A DNA stretch of 64,000 nt from Cannabis sativa (Eukaryota > Streptophyta > Magnoliopsida > Rosales > Cannabaceae): NCBI RefSeq assembly GCF_029168945.1, contig NW_026870037.1:1-64000 (forward strand). Direction: 5' to 3'. The notes under the pieces were generated by a model. The model worked only from the letters and a program-made list of their open reading frames with translations, had not been told where the DNA came from and ran no database searches. Positions 1 to 11,491 of the stretch are shown here, one piece after another; position 1 is the stretch's first letter, and every line of letters begins with the position of its first letter. A program made the position numbers and the translations under genes.

Positions 1-369
1 GACTAGTAGCAAGTAACGCATACTTACTTCGAATGGGAAGTTGAAGCCGGTTCAATAAGCATGATTAGCAGAAAAGGTAGTAGTACACCTAAAAAGAATA
101 AAGAAATATAATTCTCTTAATTTCTGTGGAACTGATTAGTTTATTGGTGCTCATATAGTCATATGTTAGACATGGAAAACAAAGCACAGCAATATGTGTG
201 TGTTGTCTTTAACACGTGGGAAAAGCCTTTGATGTCTCTTTTCTTTGCACTAACAACCATATAAAAAACTTGAAACTATGCATTTGATGTTCATCTTCTT
301 AAAGAGCTTCTTCTGGGCAGTTAGCAAGTTCAATACTTCAACACTAAGGCAACGAGAAAGAGAAAAAGA

Positions 370-2813
370 ATGTACAAGTCGAAGCCACAGGAGCTTTGCC
401 ACAAGAATCAATGGGGTTTACCAAAGTACACCTCTATGAGATATGGGCCAGATCATGTAACCCTCTCTTTGGAGCCTCTCGTTTGAGTCAATGGCATTTC
501 TTTTCGACTCCTTTCTGTCGTCTTCAAATCCAACAAACAAGCCCATAACCATGGTGCCATGCTTCGCTTTTCTTCACTCTCCAATTCTCCACCTCCCCGG
601 TTCACTTTCTTTCCTTCTTTCTTGTGTTATATAATGGTTTGTCCCCAATTAGTTTCTTTCATTAAGCATATTGATTCTTATTCGATCGTGTCATCAATGG
701 CATGTAGGGCCGAACATGCGTCGTTGCAACACCTATGGCCGAAGAAAGCAACTGTGGAATCTTGATATTCGATCGAATGTTTCGGCTTGGAAAAGTGGTA
801 AAGGAGCTTCAACTTAGTAAGTTTTTAAAAGCTTTCTTAAGCTAACTTGATTTACCATACTCGTAAAAACTACTCCAAAAAAAATAATGATAATAATAAT
901 TGCTTGTTAAGTTAAACAATAGCTGAGATTATAAACCATAATCATTTTTTGGATGGTACTTCTTTGGCTAATGATGTAGAAACATGTCTCTGTAGAAGTA
1001 TCATATTGCTATTAAAAGGTCATATGTACCTTTATACGTGGTGAAAGATTGATATAGAATAAAAAGGATTGTAAAGATTATGCTGAAATTTGTTGGCCGT
1101 AACATCCTTTTGCTTTTCATTATGGTTTAGATTCTTCAACAATAATCAAAACCAACAAGGGAGAACGAAGCATCGAAGAAAAACTCGGAGATTCTCAAGA
1201 TGCAAACAGATGATTTGGGCATCAGTGTTGGTGATGGCGAGGAGACTAAAGGTGACATAATTTCAAAGTATATGTATATATAATTCTATGTTATACGTAA
1301 AGGTAATTAGGTAGTATCTATTGAAGTTGAAGTTATTTTTGGTCGGGATTAAGTCAATAGTTTAATTTCTCGAGAGTATTATGTTTTAGTCCTAATATTT
1401 TAGATTTTTCATTATCTCGCAATCATCCATAGTATTCCATGTGTTTCTTATTTTAAACTATCAAAGTTCATGGTGTCAACTTCTATAAGTTACACAAAAT
1501 TGAACTAAAAGCACATTAGTCTTTGTTAGAAATGTTCTTTTTTGAACCCTTAAATTTTTTTAAGACTAATGAAATTTCACTCATGTATATATATAAAACT
1601 ATTGTCCAAATAAGAAGCAACGTGTTAAATATGCTAGATGTAGAGAAATTTCTATTTGCCATGTGTACTTTTCGTGAATGTGATCAGTGTCCCGAGGCCA
1701 CTCAGTTTATGGCAACAAGCACAAGCTTGGTGACCAAATTTTTCGAGAGCTCGGATCCTTCAACACTTCGAAAGACGCTCGAAAGTTGATACCGCAAAGT
1801 GTCGCTTTACCATCGTCTTTCTTAATGGAAAACTTTCAAGCAGGCAAGCACTCCAAAAGAAGCTAAGTAGCTTTTTCTTTTCTTCACAAATCTTTAGATG
1901 CTGCAAAGCTTTTTGGTGTTTTATAGAATTGTAGTTCGTATTTAGTTTTAGTGAAGAATGTTTAGAATGGGTTTCTATATTGAATTTTCTTTCATCAGCT
2001 TTCAGTTTAGCATGTAAGTCTGCAAAGCATCATATCTCGTGTGGATGAATATATAGAAAATTGTTAGTCTAATTTTACTTTTTTCCATCTAATACAAGAC
2101 GAGTCTCGAGTTTACAAGAATCTCTTGCAAGAGCTAGTTCAAGAGAGAAGATTTAAGCACTCCAGCTTATAAAACTATAAAACGTGGTGAACCCCACAAG
2201 CCTATTTTCTTTACTAAAGGTGGAGCCCGGATGGAGAAATATTCCATGGGAAAGCAGCAAAAATCCAAGAAACAAGCAGTAGCTTGGATGCCGCAAGGGC
2301 CGCTCTATGTCGCTCTTTCAGAACGTAAGTCCGAAAAACAAGCCATTCTTTCTAATTGATTCCTTTTGCCGATCCCCTCTAATCTTCTATGTTCAAGTTG
2401 AATCTTATTTTTGGTAGTTTGACTAGTTAGGATGTAGCAAGCATTTTACAAGTAAAATCGAAACTGGAATATACATTAAAAAGGTAACCAATTACCATGA
2501 AAATAGTAAATTATGAAATGAATAATGTGTTTATTTTCATGACATCTATCTTCAGTGGATCAATTCAGAATGTCAACTTCACTTCCTCTAAGCTTTTTAG
2601 TGAGCACATACTCCCAAATCAACTGGGAGCTCTCGTGTGGCCTATGACTTGGGGCAAGAGTCTAAAACACCAATGCATTTTGGTTCCACATCAACCTCGT
2701 ATTTATGTCAAGCCTAAAGCAGAAGTTTGGTACATTAGCGTATTCAGCTAGAAACCACTCCGTAAGCACAATGGAAGCTGGACAACTCATACCCCGCAAT
2801 AACATCTCATATG
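370..2813 (+). pseudogene. DRB-like double-stranded-RNA-binding protein gene, U1 copy (disrupted)
   Basis: Plant DRB-family proteins bind dsRNA and assist Dicer-like enzymes in small-RNA processing. The exons seen are about 370-590 (dsRBM1, MYKSKLQEL... start), 707-797 (linker), 1131-1251 (acidic linker), 1611-1843 (dsRBM2), 2098-2324 (dsRBM3, with the YKNLLQEL core) and 2556-2813. This is the most damaged copy. Small indels break the frame in exon 1 (near 310-330, 380 and 480), exon 2, exon 4 (1611-1625, 1780-1800) and exon 5 (2260-2300). Nearly all of these fall at CAG/CTG sites, so many may be base-calling errors and not mutations. The shared TGA in dsRBM1 is masked here by an extra base. 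No exon after 2813 is recognisable, so the gene also lacks a normal 3' end. Confidence 0.8.
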
Positions 2814-3574
2814 GTAAATTTGAGTTTATATTTTTTTTTTTTTTTTGGTAAATTGCGGCATAAATACTTAATGTTTCGCATTTTATACACTTAAATACTA
2901 AATGTTTACATGGGTTTTTTGCACTATTTTTTGATAGTTTTGATACCTTTTACGACTTTTTGTGCCTTTTTTGGCTTTTGTGCCATTTTATGGTCTACTG
3001 TCCCTATTTGTTTAGTGGTAATTTTGTAGTTTGGTCAATTGGCAAGAGAAGTGATTTTGCTCATGATTTCTATTTCAACGACTTGTTCTTTTTTGACAGA
3101 TAAGTATTTTAAGTTTAAGTCCTTATGTTAGAATATATGGATTTTTATTACTATTGTTATTTCCTTACATTTATCTTTTTCATGCCATATTAAATATGAT
3201 TTCTATTTCAACGACTTGTTCTTTTTTGACAGATAAGTATTTTAAGTTTAAGTCCTTATATTAAATAGTGGATTTGTTTACTATTGTTATTTCACATTAT
3301 CTTTTCGTTATATTGTGTAGTAATAGAGTTTTATTTTGTTATTTTGTAGGTTATTTTTGTGGAGAGTGGCACCTACAATTACAGAATTACTAATAATCCT
3401 AATCTCTTAAACTTAATTTGTTTGATATAATTTTTCAACATTTTTATATTAGGGTGCTAGTTTATTTTTGGAAGCAAAAATACTCTTAATATTACAATTC
3501 TCTTACACCATTACTATCACTTCCGTTAACTCATAAATATGGACACGTGGATGGTTCGATGCATTAACATTTCT

Positions 3575-3830
3575 TTTTATTTTATTTTAAAACTTAATAT
3601 TCTTAATATCAGAAATTAAATGCCACTTGTTCCAAAAAAAAAAAAACAGTTCTCATAACAATTTTCACATGATATTGACACTTCAATTCGATAATCATGT
3701 TCCATATACTGCACTGGTTCACTCAGCTATAGTAATTTAGTATTGCATCTCTCTTATTTTTTTAAAAAAAACAAATAATATTTAGTTTTTGATATTAAGA
3801 ATATTAAATTTTAAAATAAAAATAAATAAA
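3575..3830. mobile_element. Hairpin MITE-like element (U1)
   Basis: A ~50-bp left arm (3575-3621, containing taatattcttaatatca) is inverted at the right (3778-3830, tgatattaagaatatta), enclosing about 155 bp. The pattern fits a short non-autonomous inverted-repeat element. No clear target-site duplication was identified. Confidence 0.6.
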
Positions 3831-5040
3831 GTGAAAATTATTACATAAAATATGAGATTTTGTAAAAAAGTTACAAAAATATATTGCGCATTTATAAGTG
3901 CCATACTCTTCTACGACATTTTTTCATACATTTAAGACTTTTTATGGTATTTGATATGTTATATTTTTATAAACCTAATATCCACACTCATATTTGATGT
4001 TTATGTTTCTAACTTAATTAGTTTTATTTTTTTTTTTAGTTTATTTTACATTTACATTTTAAATAGGTTTCTTTCTATTTGAAAAATTTACACGAAATAC
4101 TAACTTTTTTTTTTTCACACATTACAGTTATAATTTGACAAAGAAATTTTTACATTTATACTTTTTTTAATTTTTTTCTCTTTTTTTTTTTTAGTTTTTT
4201 ACTTATTAAAGTTTTAAAAAGCTTTTTTTTGTCGTTTTTATATATTTTTTGGTCAATTTTTACTTTATTTTTCTTTTTCATTTTTTAAGTCCGTTGTTGA
4301 TTTTTTTCTTTCTTTCTCTTCTCTCTCTCATTTTCTTTTTTATTTTTTTTTTCTAATTTCTCTTTGTGTCTCTTTTTTTTTTTTTAAACTTTTTTTCTCT
4401 TTGTATATATATATAAATATATAGGGCAATTTACACTCAATATATACATTATATAATTTTATTACAATATATGTGCATAATAATTTATTTTCATATAATC
4501 ATACATTTTATCTATTATGAAGAAAATTATTTTCAATTTATTATACAATATATAAATCGTAAGTATTTGATTATTTAATTTATTATCACTCATTATTATA
4601 GCTTATTGAATGATATATTATTAATTATTTTATATTTTTATATAATTTTAAAAATCAACCATTATTATAAATATTGAAAGTTTGTATTTAGATTAAATCA
4701 CTATTTAATTTTTTCCTATAAAGCTATGTTATTCAAATACATACTGTATCCAAATACAATATACTCAAATTTTAAACATTTATGTTTATAAAAATTATAA
4801 TAAGAAGATTAGTTTTTTTTTATTTATTTTTATTTATTTACAAGTGTTTTCTTTTTATTTCAGTATTTTTTTTATTATGATTTGTGTTATAAATGTATGC
4901 AAATTTTTTTTGTTTATATTTTGTTGATATATTATAACATTTTTATTTATTGTAAATGATTCTCAATATTGATTTTTTTCTATAAATAATTTTTGTGTTC
5001 ATTAAGTAAATCATATGCACATATACTTATCTACAATTTA

Positions 5041-5783
5041 TGTTTTATTTTTTCTAATTAAATAATGTTTGAAGTTTATAAAGTTATGTTTGTTTATTTA
5101 TTTTTTGATGTAAGAATTGTTTTTTAATAGATAAATTTATTCACTAACTCATTAGAAAATAATCAACATATAGAAACAATAGAAAAAAAATATATTTATT
5201 TTAGTATAGTATAAATATTAGCTATATGTTTATTTTTATGTTTACAATTATAATAAACATACCAATAATATAAAATATTTTGTATGTATATATGTGTTTC
5301 TTTTTATTTTCTATTAATTAAACATATTAATTTAATAAACAAAATAATAATATTCACATAGGTTTATTATATCACTGTATGTGTGTCATGTTTATTTTTT
5401 AGTAATTTTTTTAGAAAATAAATAATATACATAAAAAAATTGTTTATCTTTTTTTTTTTTTGTGTCTTGTTTATTTTTTCTAATTAAATAATATTTAGAG
5501 TTTATAAAGTTATGTTTGTTTATTTATTTTTGATGTAAGAATTGTATTTCTATAGAAACAATAGAAAGAAAAATATTTATTTTAGTATAGTATAAATTAG
5601 CTATGTCTATTTTTATATTTACAATTATAATAAACATACTAATAATATAAAATATTTTGTATGTATATATATGTTTATTTTATTTTCTATTTATTAAACA
5701 TAAAATTTAATAAACAAAATAATAATATTCACATATGTTTATTATATCACTCTATGTGTGTCATGTTTATTTTTAGTAATTTT
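5041..5783 (+). repeat. Two-copy ~425-bp direct duplication in the AT-rich spacer (U1)
   Basis: Copy 1 (5041-5410) and copy 2 (5468-5783) share ctaattaaataat, gtttataaagttatgtttg, gatgtaagaattg, tattttagtatagtataaat and a closing tgtgtgtcatgtttattttt. Copy 2 is shorter and diverged. The same pair starts at 19511/19940 (U2), 33957/34384 (U3) and 49377/49804 (U4). Confidence 0.8.
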
Positions 5784-7213
5784 AAACATTGATTTATATT
5801 TATATACATTAATGTTTATAATTTTTATATTGAATTTTATTGAAAAAAACTTATTAAATTATAATAATTCATACTAAAATAGATAATAAACATTTAGTCT
5901 TTAATAAAATAAATATTTAATTTGTTTATTTTTTATAAAACTATTTATTATTTATTTAATTAATTTTACTTTAATTATTTATTTTGAATTTTTATTATTA
6001 CTAATATTTAAAATATTAATATAATAAATATAAGGATAAGATATTATAAAATAATATTACCAATATTAATTACATTAATCTATTTATGGTAATTAGTTTA
6101 ATCATTAATGATTTATATTATTTAATAATTAAAATATATGGTTTTATGTAATAAGTTTTCAAAATGTATAAATTTTTTAAATAATTTTTTTTTGCACATT
6201 TTTTGTAATTATTTTGTTTTTGTTGTACATTTATGAAAAAAGTCTTATATATAATTAGTGTACATTTTTGTATCTCATTTTTTTTACAGAAATTAAACTT
6301 GTTTTTCTTTTATTTAAACTACTATTTGTTTTTTTTTTGTTAAAAACTAATTATTTTAATAAAAACAGCAGAAAAAAAAAACCAGTTTCATTAAAATCAT
6401 CGTGAAAAAAAAAAGCAATATAAAAAATCATAATCTCAAAAGAATACAAACTTTAAAAACTAGTTTCATCAACATTGAAAAGAAACTATTAATTTCATTA
6501 AAAGAATAAAAAAAATTGTTTCATCAACAAGATAATGAAAAAAATTACAATCTAAAAACGATACTACCTTTAGAAACTAGTTTCATCAATATTAAAAGAA
6601 ACTAATTATTTCATTAAAAGAGGCAAAAAAAAAAATAGTTTCATCAATAACATAATGAAAAATACACAATACCTAATAGAACTAAACTTTTACAAACGAT
6701 ACTAAATTTAAAAACCAGTTTTGAACATATAAATTTTATATCAATACCTAATAACCAAACTTCTAACTTCATTCTTTATTTTGGCATTTAATTTTTATTT
6801 GCTTGCTCAAAAAAATATAATTGATTTAAACATACATTATGTAGCAAATATAACAAAGAGAAAAAGAAACTAAAATCAAAGAGAAAAAAAAGAAACAAAA
6901 AAAAATTAAAGAGACAAAAATGCAATAAAAACCATAAAAGAATAACAAAAAAAAAACAATGGAATGTGAGAAACCAGTTAGTAAAACAACCAAAATAAAA
7001 ACAAACAAATAAAAAACCAGTTTCTTGAAATAATCAAATAAAAAATTGAAACTTAAAACTCAATTATGAACAACAATAAAAAAACAGTTATGAAAACTAG
7101 TTACTTAAAAAAAAAACAATTATGAAAATAATAAAATAATATGTGTGTCAGAAACTGATTATTTAAAATAAAATAAAAATTGTTGTTCAAATATCATACA
7201 ATAATAAAACCAG

Positions 7214-8782
7214 TGTAACGCCCTTACTTACGTAAAATAAGATGCCATAAATAAACTGGCGTTAAGATACTAATGTTGCCTTTATTAAAAAAATAACAAT
7301 TTTCAAAACATGGGTACCCGCTAAAAATAAAGTATTACCACTTAGGGAAAACTAATAGAAAATTTAAACGACAACATCCTCGATAAGTTTAATAAATTAA
7401 AAAAAAAACTTTCACGGAAGATGGCCAAGACCACACGCAGTTACATGATCACACGAGATACACCCCATGCCGCCCGACTCAACTTGTCACCGAAAGCTTA
7501 CGTACTTACTTATCTGCACATAGGGGGGTAAATAAGGGGTGAGCTGCAAAGCCCAGTAAGGAAAAACAAAATACTATGTACCAACATTCACACATCATAG
7601 CACAAACATATACATCAAACATACAATAAACTAATCATAAGTATAAATAGAGGCACCACACAAATACCGAAATACCACACACTCACACTCCAGCCTTCCA
7701 TACAAATCTGAAGTCTTACGTTCTTAACCGTAACGCAAGACCAATAACCGGTGCACCCTTACGTACAATCGCCTCACTTACCACATCACCATACATGTGT
7801 GGTTTCCAACCACTTCCAAGTACCTGAACATGATTAAACAAACCATATACAATCCATCGACAAAACACTAATATTTCACCGAAACTATCACATTCCACAG
7901 TTTCAATACAATTTATTCAAGCACTCATACTAGGTACTCAAACCATATAAAAAGCAAGTATAAAGTATAATTATTTTTCCTTACCTCAACTCCGCTGTAA
8001 TTAATTCCTACGATACCTTCTAGGCCCTATAACATTTAACGAAACCCTTAGTCCACCGATAAACTCAATATATTTATTACTCTTACTGTACAAAAGAACT
8101 TTAGCCTAGAATTTGACTTATAAAACGTTTGAATTAGAAGTCAAACTGTTTCACAAAGTTTTTAGTTAATTGAAAGACCTTTCTAACGATATAAAGATCA
8201 TCAAATGCGGGCATCCTTTTTCAATAAACTAGCGGACAAGCTACACTATCTCCGTTACATGTACTCAACAATACCTTCCACTCGTTCTTAACCATTCCTC
8301 GCCTTCCATTGGATCCGAGCCCCCTTCAAAATTTGGTGGGTGTTGCTTGCGGAACCTTTCATATATTGGTTCCCATCGACCCTCCTAAGAGCAGGTATTA
8401 CACCGGCAAAAATCGATGTTGTCCTTGATTGGGTTGTTCCTGACGGTTGTGAGCCTCTTCATCTCGCTTCCTAATTTCTTCCCTGAGACGAGCAACTTCT
8501 TGCGCCAAATCTTCTTGTTGTGGTGGCACCACTACAGGGGCGTTTTGGTGTTCTTGGCCAACTACCCCGGCAGGACTTCGTGGTTGCCCCCACCTCGACC
8601 TCGGTTGTTGTCCATTTACGGGGGCATTTTGATTCTCCCGGATCACCGCCTCGACAGTACATGCCGGTTTCCGCCTCGACCGCGACCTCGACCGCGAGCA
8701 CCTCCTCGCCCCCGACCTCTAGCTCGGTCTCATACCGCTCGACCTCGACCGTGAGATTCTTTCTTCTCAAGGGAACCAAGTA
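7214..8782 (-). mobile_element. Ty3/gypsy retroelement remnant, gag fragment plus LTR-like end (U1)
   Basis: The - strand from about 8782 to 8205 reads as gag. It has an Arg/Gly-rich stretch, then NQHVPVEAVI-type sequence, a Gln-rich region, a coiled-coil-like helix (EDLAQEVARLREEIRKRDEE), then ERFRKQHPP-F-GG-DP--AEEWL, a signature of plant Ty3/gypsy gag. After VEYM the frame shifts and continues DSVACAASLLKKDAR before a stop. Left of this is ~1 kb without coding, ending at 7214 with TGTAACGCCC (as GGGCGTTACA on the - strand), which looks like an LTR end. No protease, RT, RNase H or integrase is present. In U1 the gag frame is further broken by small indels at CAG/CTG sites. Confidence 0.8.
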
Positions 8783-9192
8783 TTAATGAAATTATACCTA
8801 TAAAAAATGAAATTATAGAATTAATATATGAACTAGGCCTTATTATTATATGTAGTTATTAATAATTGAAAAAAAAAAACTTATCGTGAGATAGTTCTAG
8901 TACATCTTTTATATATACTAGGTGAGTATTCTAGATGCAGCGTAATTTTTCTTATTTTATTTCATTTATACTTTTTGTTTGCTTAACTTTTATTTTATAA
9001 ATAATTGTAACAAAATTTTATATAATGTAAATTTTGCATCTTAATTATAGTACAAATTATATATTATTATTATATTGGAGATAAGAGAGTAAGAATAAAT
9101 CTTTAAAATGGGCATTATAGATTTTTGAACATTGTTTTCTTTTTTCTACTTTTTTTTAAAAATAAAATTTGTAATATACCTTTAATAATTAG
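8783..9192. other. AT-rich intergenic stretch (U1)
   Basis: Between the gag remnant and the long-TIR element. No gene, RNA or repeat is recognised. The same stretch is present at 23248-23657, 37707-38116 and 53119-53528 with almost no change. Confidence 0.7.
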
Positions 9193-9594
9193 GGCCGATT
9201 AGGATTTTTGCCCCTCAAGCTTTAACACGTACTAAATCATACCCCTTAACTTTTAAGGTCGTTAAAAATGCCCCCCGAACTATTGAGATTGTTAGATTTA
9301 AGGACTTTTGTCCAATTTTAGTAAAAAAAAAATCTAACATAGATGAAAGTTCATGAGACATGATTTAGTACATGTCAAAGTTTGAGGGACATGATTTGGT
9401 AGATATCAAAGTCTGGGGAGCATGGTTTAGTACCTAAACAATCACTGAAATAGTAAAATTGAATGAAATTAGACAAAAGTCTTTAAATCTAACAATCTCA
9501 ATAGTTCGGGAGAAATTTTTAACGGCCAGAAAAGTTCAAGGGAACATGATTCGGTACATGTTAAAATTTAGGGGGCAAAAATCCTAATTAGCTC
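9193..9594. mobile_element. Long-TIR non-autonomous DNA element, MULE-MITE type (U1)
   Basis: Starts gccgattaggatttttgccc and ends with its reverse complement, gggcaaaaatcctaattagc. Inverted similarity continues inward for roughly 130-150 bp (cgttaaaaatgcccc, actattgagattgttagattt, acttttgtcc on the left; inverted on the right). About 110 bp lie between the arms. Long TIRs with no coding fit a Mutator-like MITE. The flanks ataatta and ataacta may be a decayed target duplication. Confidence 0.75.
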
Positions 9595-10694
9595 AATAAC
9601 TATAATGTGGACAATTATGAAAAAAAAATAGTTAAAGAATATTTCTAAATATTAAAGCAGTAAAGGGTGTATTGGTGCACCATTTTTTAAGGGTTACACC
9701 GTAGATACTTTTTAAGATATATACTACTACTAAATTCTTAACATGTACTTATTTAAATAAAATAATATAAAATAAAAAAAAATTAGAGAAAATCCGTAGT
9801 AGGAACATAAAAGAGTATTTTGGTAAACCCATTATTTGTTTCGATATTTTGGAGAGTTTTTTAGTCCAATTTTTTTAATGATTCTATGTGTTATAGTTAT
9901 TTAGGACCACCCGTAAATTTTTAAAAAAATTTCGAATAGTTTTACCATGCTTAGAAAAATAAAGTTAAAATAGTTGCTTAATACATATATAAAAAAATAT
10001 CATGCATGCAACAAAATATTTAATTTTTTTAGCAGTGTAAACTAAATTAATCGCAATATATTTGGTAATATATATTAGGTGGGAAAAAAAAGAATTCGAT
10101 TAGGACATATGTAATTTCTGTTTTCGGGAATATACGATACCCTCGAATGAAGCAATAATAATTCCATACCACAAATGAACTTTAATTCATTTTTTTTTTC
10201 AATCATGAACTTTGATTAATTTTGTGATAATATAATAGCTATATTTTTTTTTTATTATTAATTAATCAAATTTGATTATATCTAGCGCCAGTAGTCATGG
10301 CGACGGATCGATCAATATGTACAACAAAATATACGTTTTAAGTTTTTTGAACGCGTGTGGTAAACTGTAATATCAAGAACTCTTTTTTCTAACATCGTAA
10401 ACTATTCGTAATTTTTCAAAAATTTACAAAGCGATTGATACCGTAAATATAACGAACACTCGCTATGAAAAAAATTAAAACAAAATATTTCGGCATGTAA
10501 TTTCGGACATAGAGATTAACTATGAAGTTGTAATTAGCATTTCTCTATTATGAATCTTCGATCGTATGCATGCCTCCTAATAAGCCAACACCTCTACTCC
10601 CTAAGGTTAGCCCCAAAATTAAACTATAATATTAATATTATACGGTGCTTTGTGTAATAAAAAAAAATATATTATTTAGTGATGTAATAAAAAA
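9595..10694. other. AT-rich intergenic stretch upstream of the candidate RNA block (U1)
   Basis: About 1.1 kb with no recognisable gene. It contains a short GC-richer island (ctagcgccagtagtcatggcgacggatcg split around 10282-10311) kept in all units. Equivalents: 24059-25150, 38518-40595 (longer by the duplication) and 53931-55026. Confidence 0.7.
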
Positions 10695-10983
10695 TAGTTG
10701 CTTGCAACGTGTGGACGATTAATAATGGGTGAGATGGTGCTTTATAATGAACCCTCAGAGGGTCACATGCTTGTCAACTCTACTCCCAGGTTGGCAGCGT
10801 GCGGTGCTTCAGACTTCAGCCACTTGAAGCTCCTAACCATCTTATAGGAATGGTACCACGTCCCTATAAGGGTGGGCGGAGAGAGCACCATCCATATGAC
10901 TAGGGAGTACGGCCCACCAGATGCATCCCAACTACTTTGCCCCACTTGGTTACAGGCCCACGTGACTGGACCCGGCGATAGGA
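10695..10983 (-). ncRNA. Candidate Pol III snRNA-type gene (U1); family not recognised
   Basis: On the - strand a perfect plant upstream sequence element ATCCCACATCG (11041-11031) is followed after 24 bp by TTTATA (11006-11001), the spacing known for plant Pol III snRNA genes. A start about 20-25 nt further would lie near 10983. An unusually GC-rich block kept in all units follows, ending in T6 (complement of 10689-10694), a Pol III-type terminator. The block contains a strong hairpin: CTTATAGG (10841-10848) pairs with CCTATAAG (10862-10869) around a TGGTACCA core. It does not resemble U1-U6, U3, 7SL or 5S as I know them, and no telomere template is seen. It could also be only MOG1 upstream DNA with Pol II motifs. 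Confidence 0.4.
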
Positions 10984-11000
10984 CTGTATAAAGTAATCAA

Positions 11001-11041
11001 TATAAACATATTAAAAAAGCTATAACAAGTCGATGTGGGAT
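11001..11041 (-). promoter_or_regulatory. USE (ATCCCACATCG) plus TATA, 24 bp apart (U1)
   Basis: Exact match to the plant RTCCCACATCG element on the - strand, with TTTATA downstream. The + strand side faces MOG1, whose ATG is 450 bp away, so the region may be a shared divergent promoter. Nearby GGCCCAC words (10911, 10955) and a CACGTG G-box (10959-10964) fit a housekeeping-gene promoter as well. Confidence 0.5.
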
Positions 11042-11491
11042 TTTTTCTTCCTTAAACCAAACCAAATCAAAAGTTGTTCTTCTCAGTTAGTGTAAAAATG
11101 ATGCTATCCGACTCTCCACTCCTCATCTCACTGCACAACAGAGTCAGAGAGACCAAAAACCTCTTTTTCCCTCTCGACCAAGGAACCCAATCACCGGCGG
11201 CGGCGCAGTTGCTTCGTCCTCTAAGACCGTGTATGTCGTTTTAGTATTTTTTTTTTCCTTTCTTTCTTTCTTTCTTTCTATGTCTATCTCTTCGTGCCTT
11301 ATGTATGAATTTTTGTTATTGCTCGGTATTAGTTCTCATAGGGCTTGATTTTCTTCCTTCACGCTGGGTTTATCATACAATACAAGTTTAGAATTAATTT
11401 TTTTTGGCTTCGTGTTTCTTTTAACTCGTTGCATTCCATTTTTTAGGATTTAAATCTGTATAACATTTTCTGTATCGTAAAATAGCATAAA

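Larger units (their letters stand above)
2814..7213. other. AT-rich spacer of U1 between the DRB-like gene and the retroelement
   Basis: No gene is recognisable. It holds a two-copy direct repeat (3065 and 3198), a hairpin element (3575-3830), long T-rich tracts (4020-4390), a larger two-copy repeat (5041-5410 and 5468-5783) and an A-rich stretch with recurring gtttcatcaa and aaactagt words (6385-6720). Apparent short open frames on the - strand here are only poly-Phe/Leu translations of A-rich DNA. Confidence 0.85.

Noticed and set aside
6385..6720. CRISPR-like array (recurring gtttcatcaa words)
   Set aside because: Spacing and repeats are irregular and low-complexity, and the DNA is clearly plant nuclear.
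6826..7008. Short Phe/Leu-rich open frames on the - strand of the AT-rich spacer (also 21232-21471, 35686-35925, 51105-51341)
   Set aside because: They are translations of A-rich DNA. Length and frame change with homopolymer length between units, and they resemble no known family.
10763..10945. A 60-63-residue - strand open frame (MGQSSWDASGG...) kept in all units
   Set aside because: The units are nearly identical, so conservation says nothing. It changes reading frame in U1 with one missing C, and it resembles no protein family. The non-coding explanation is preferred.
10695..10983. Telomerase RNA as identity of the candidate RNA block
   Set aside because: No CTAAACCC-type template is present on the - strand.
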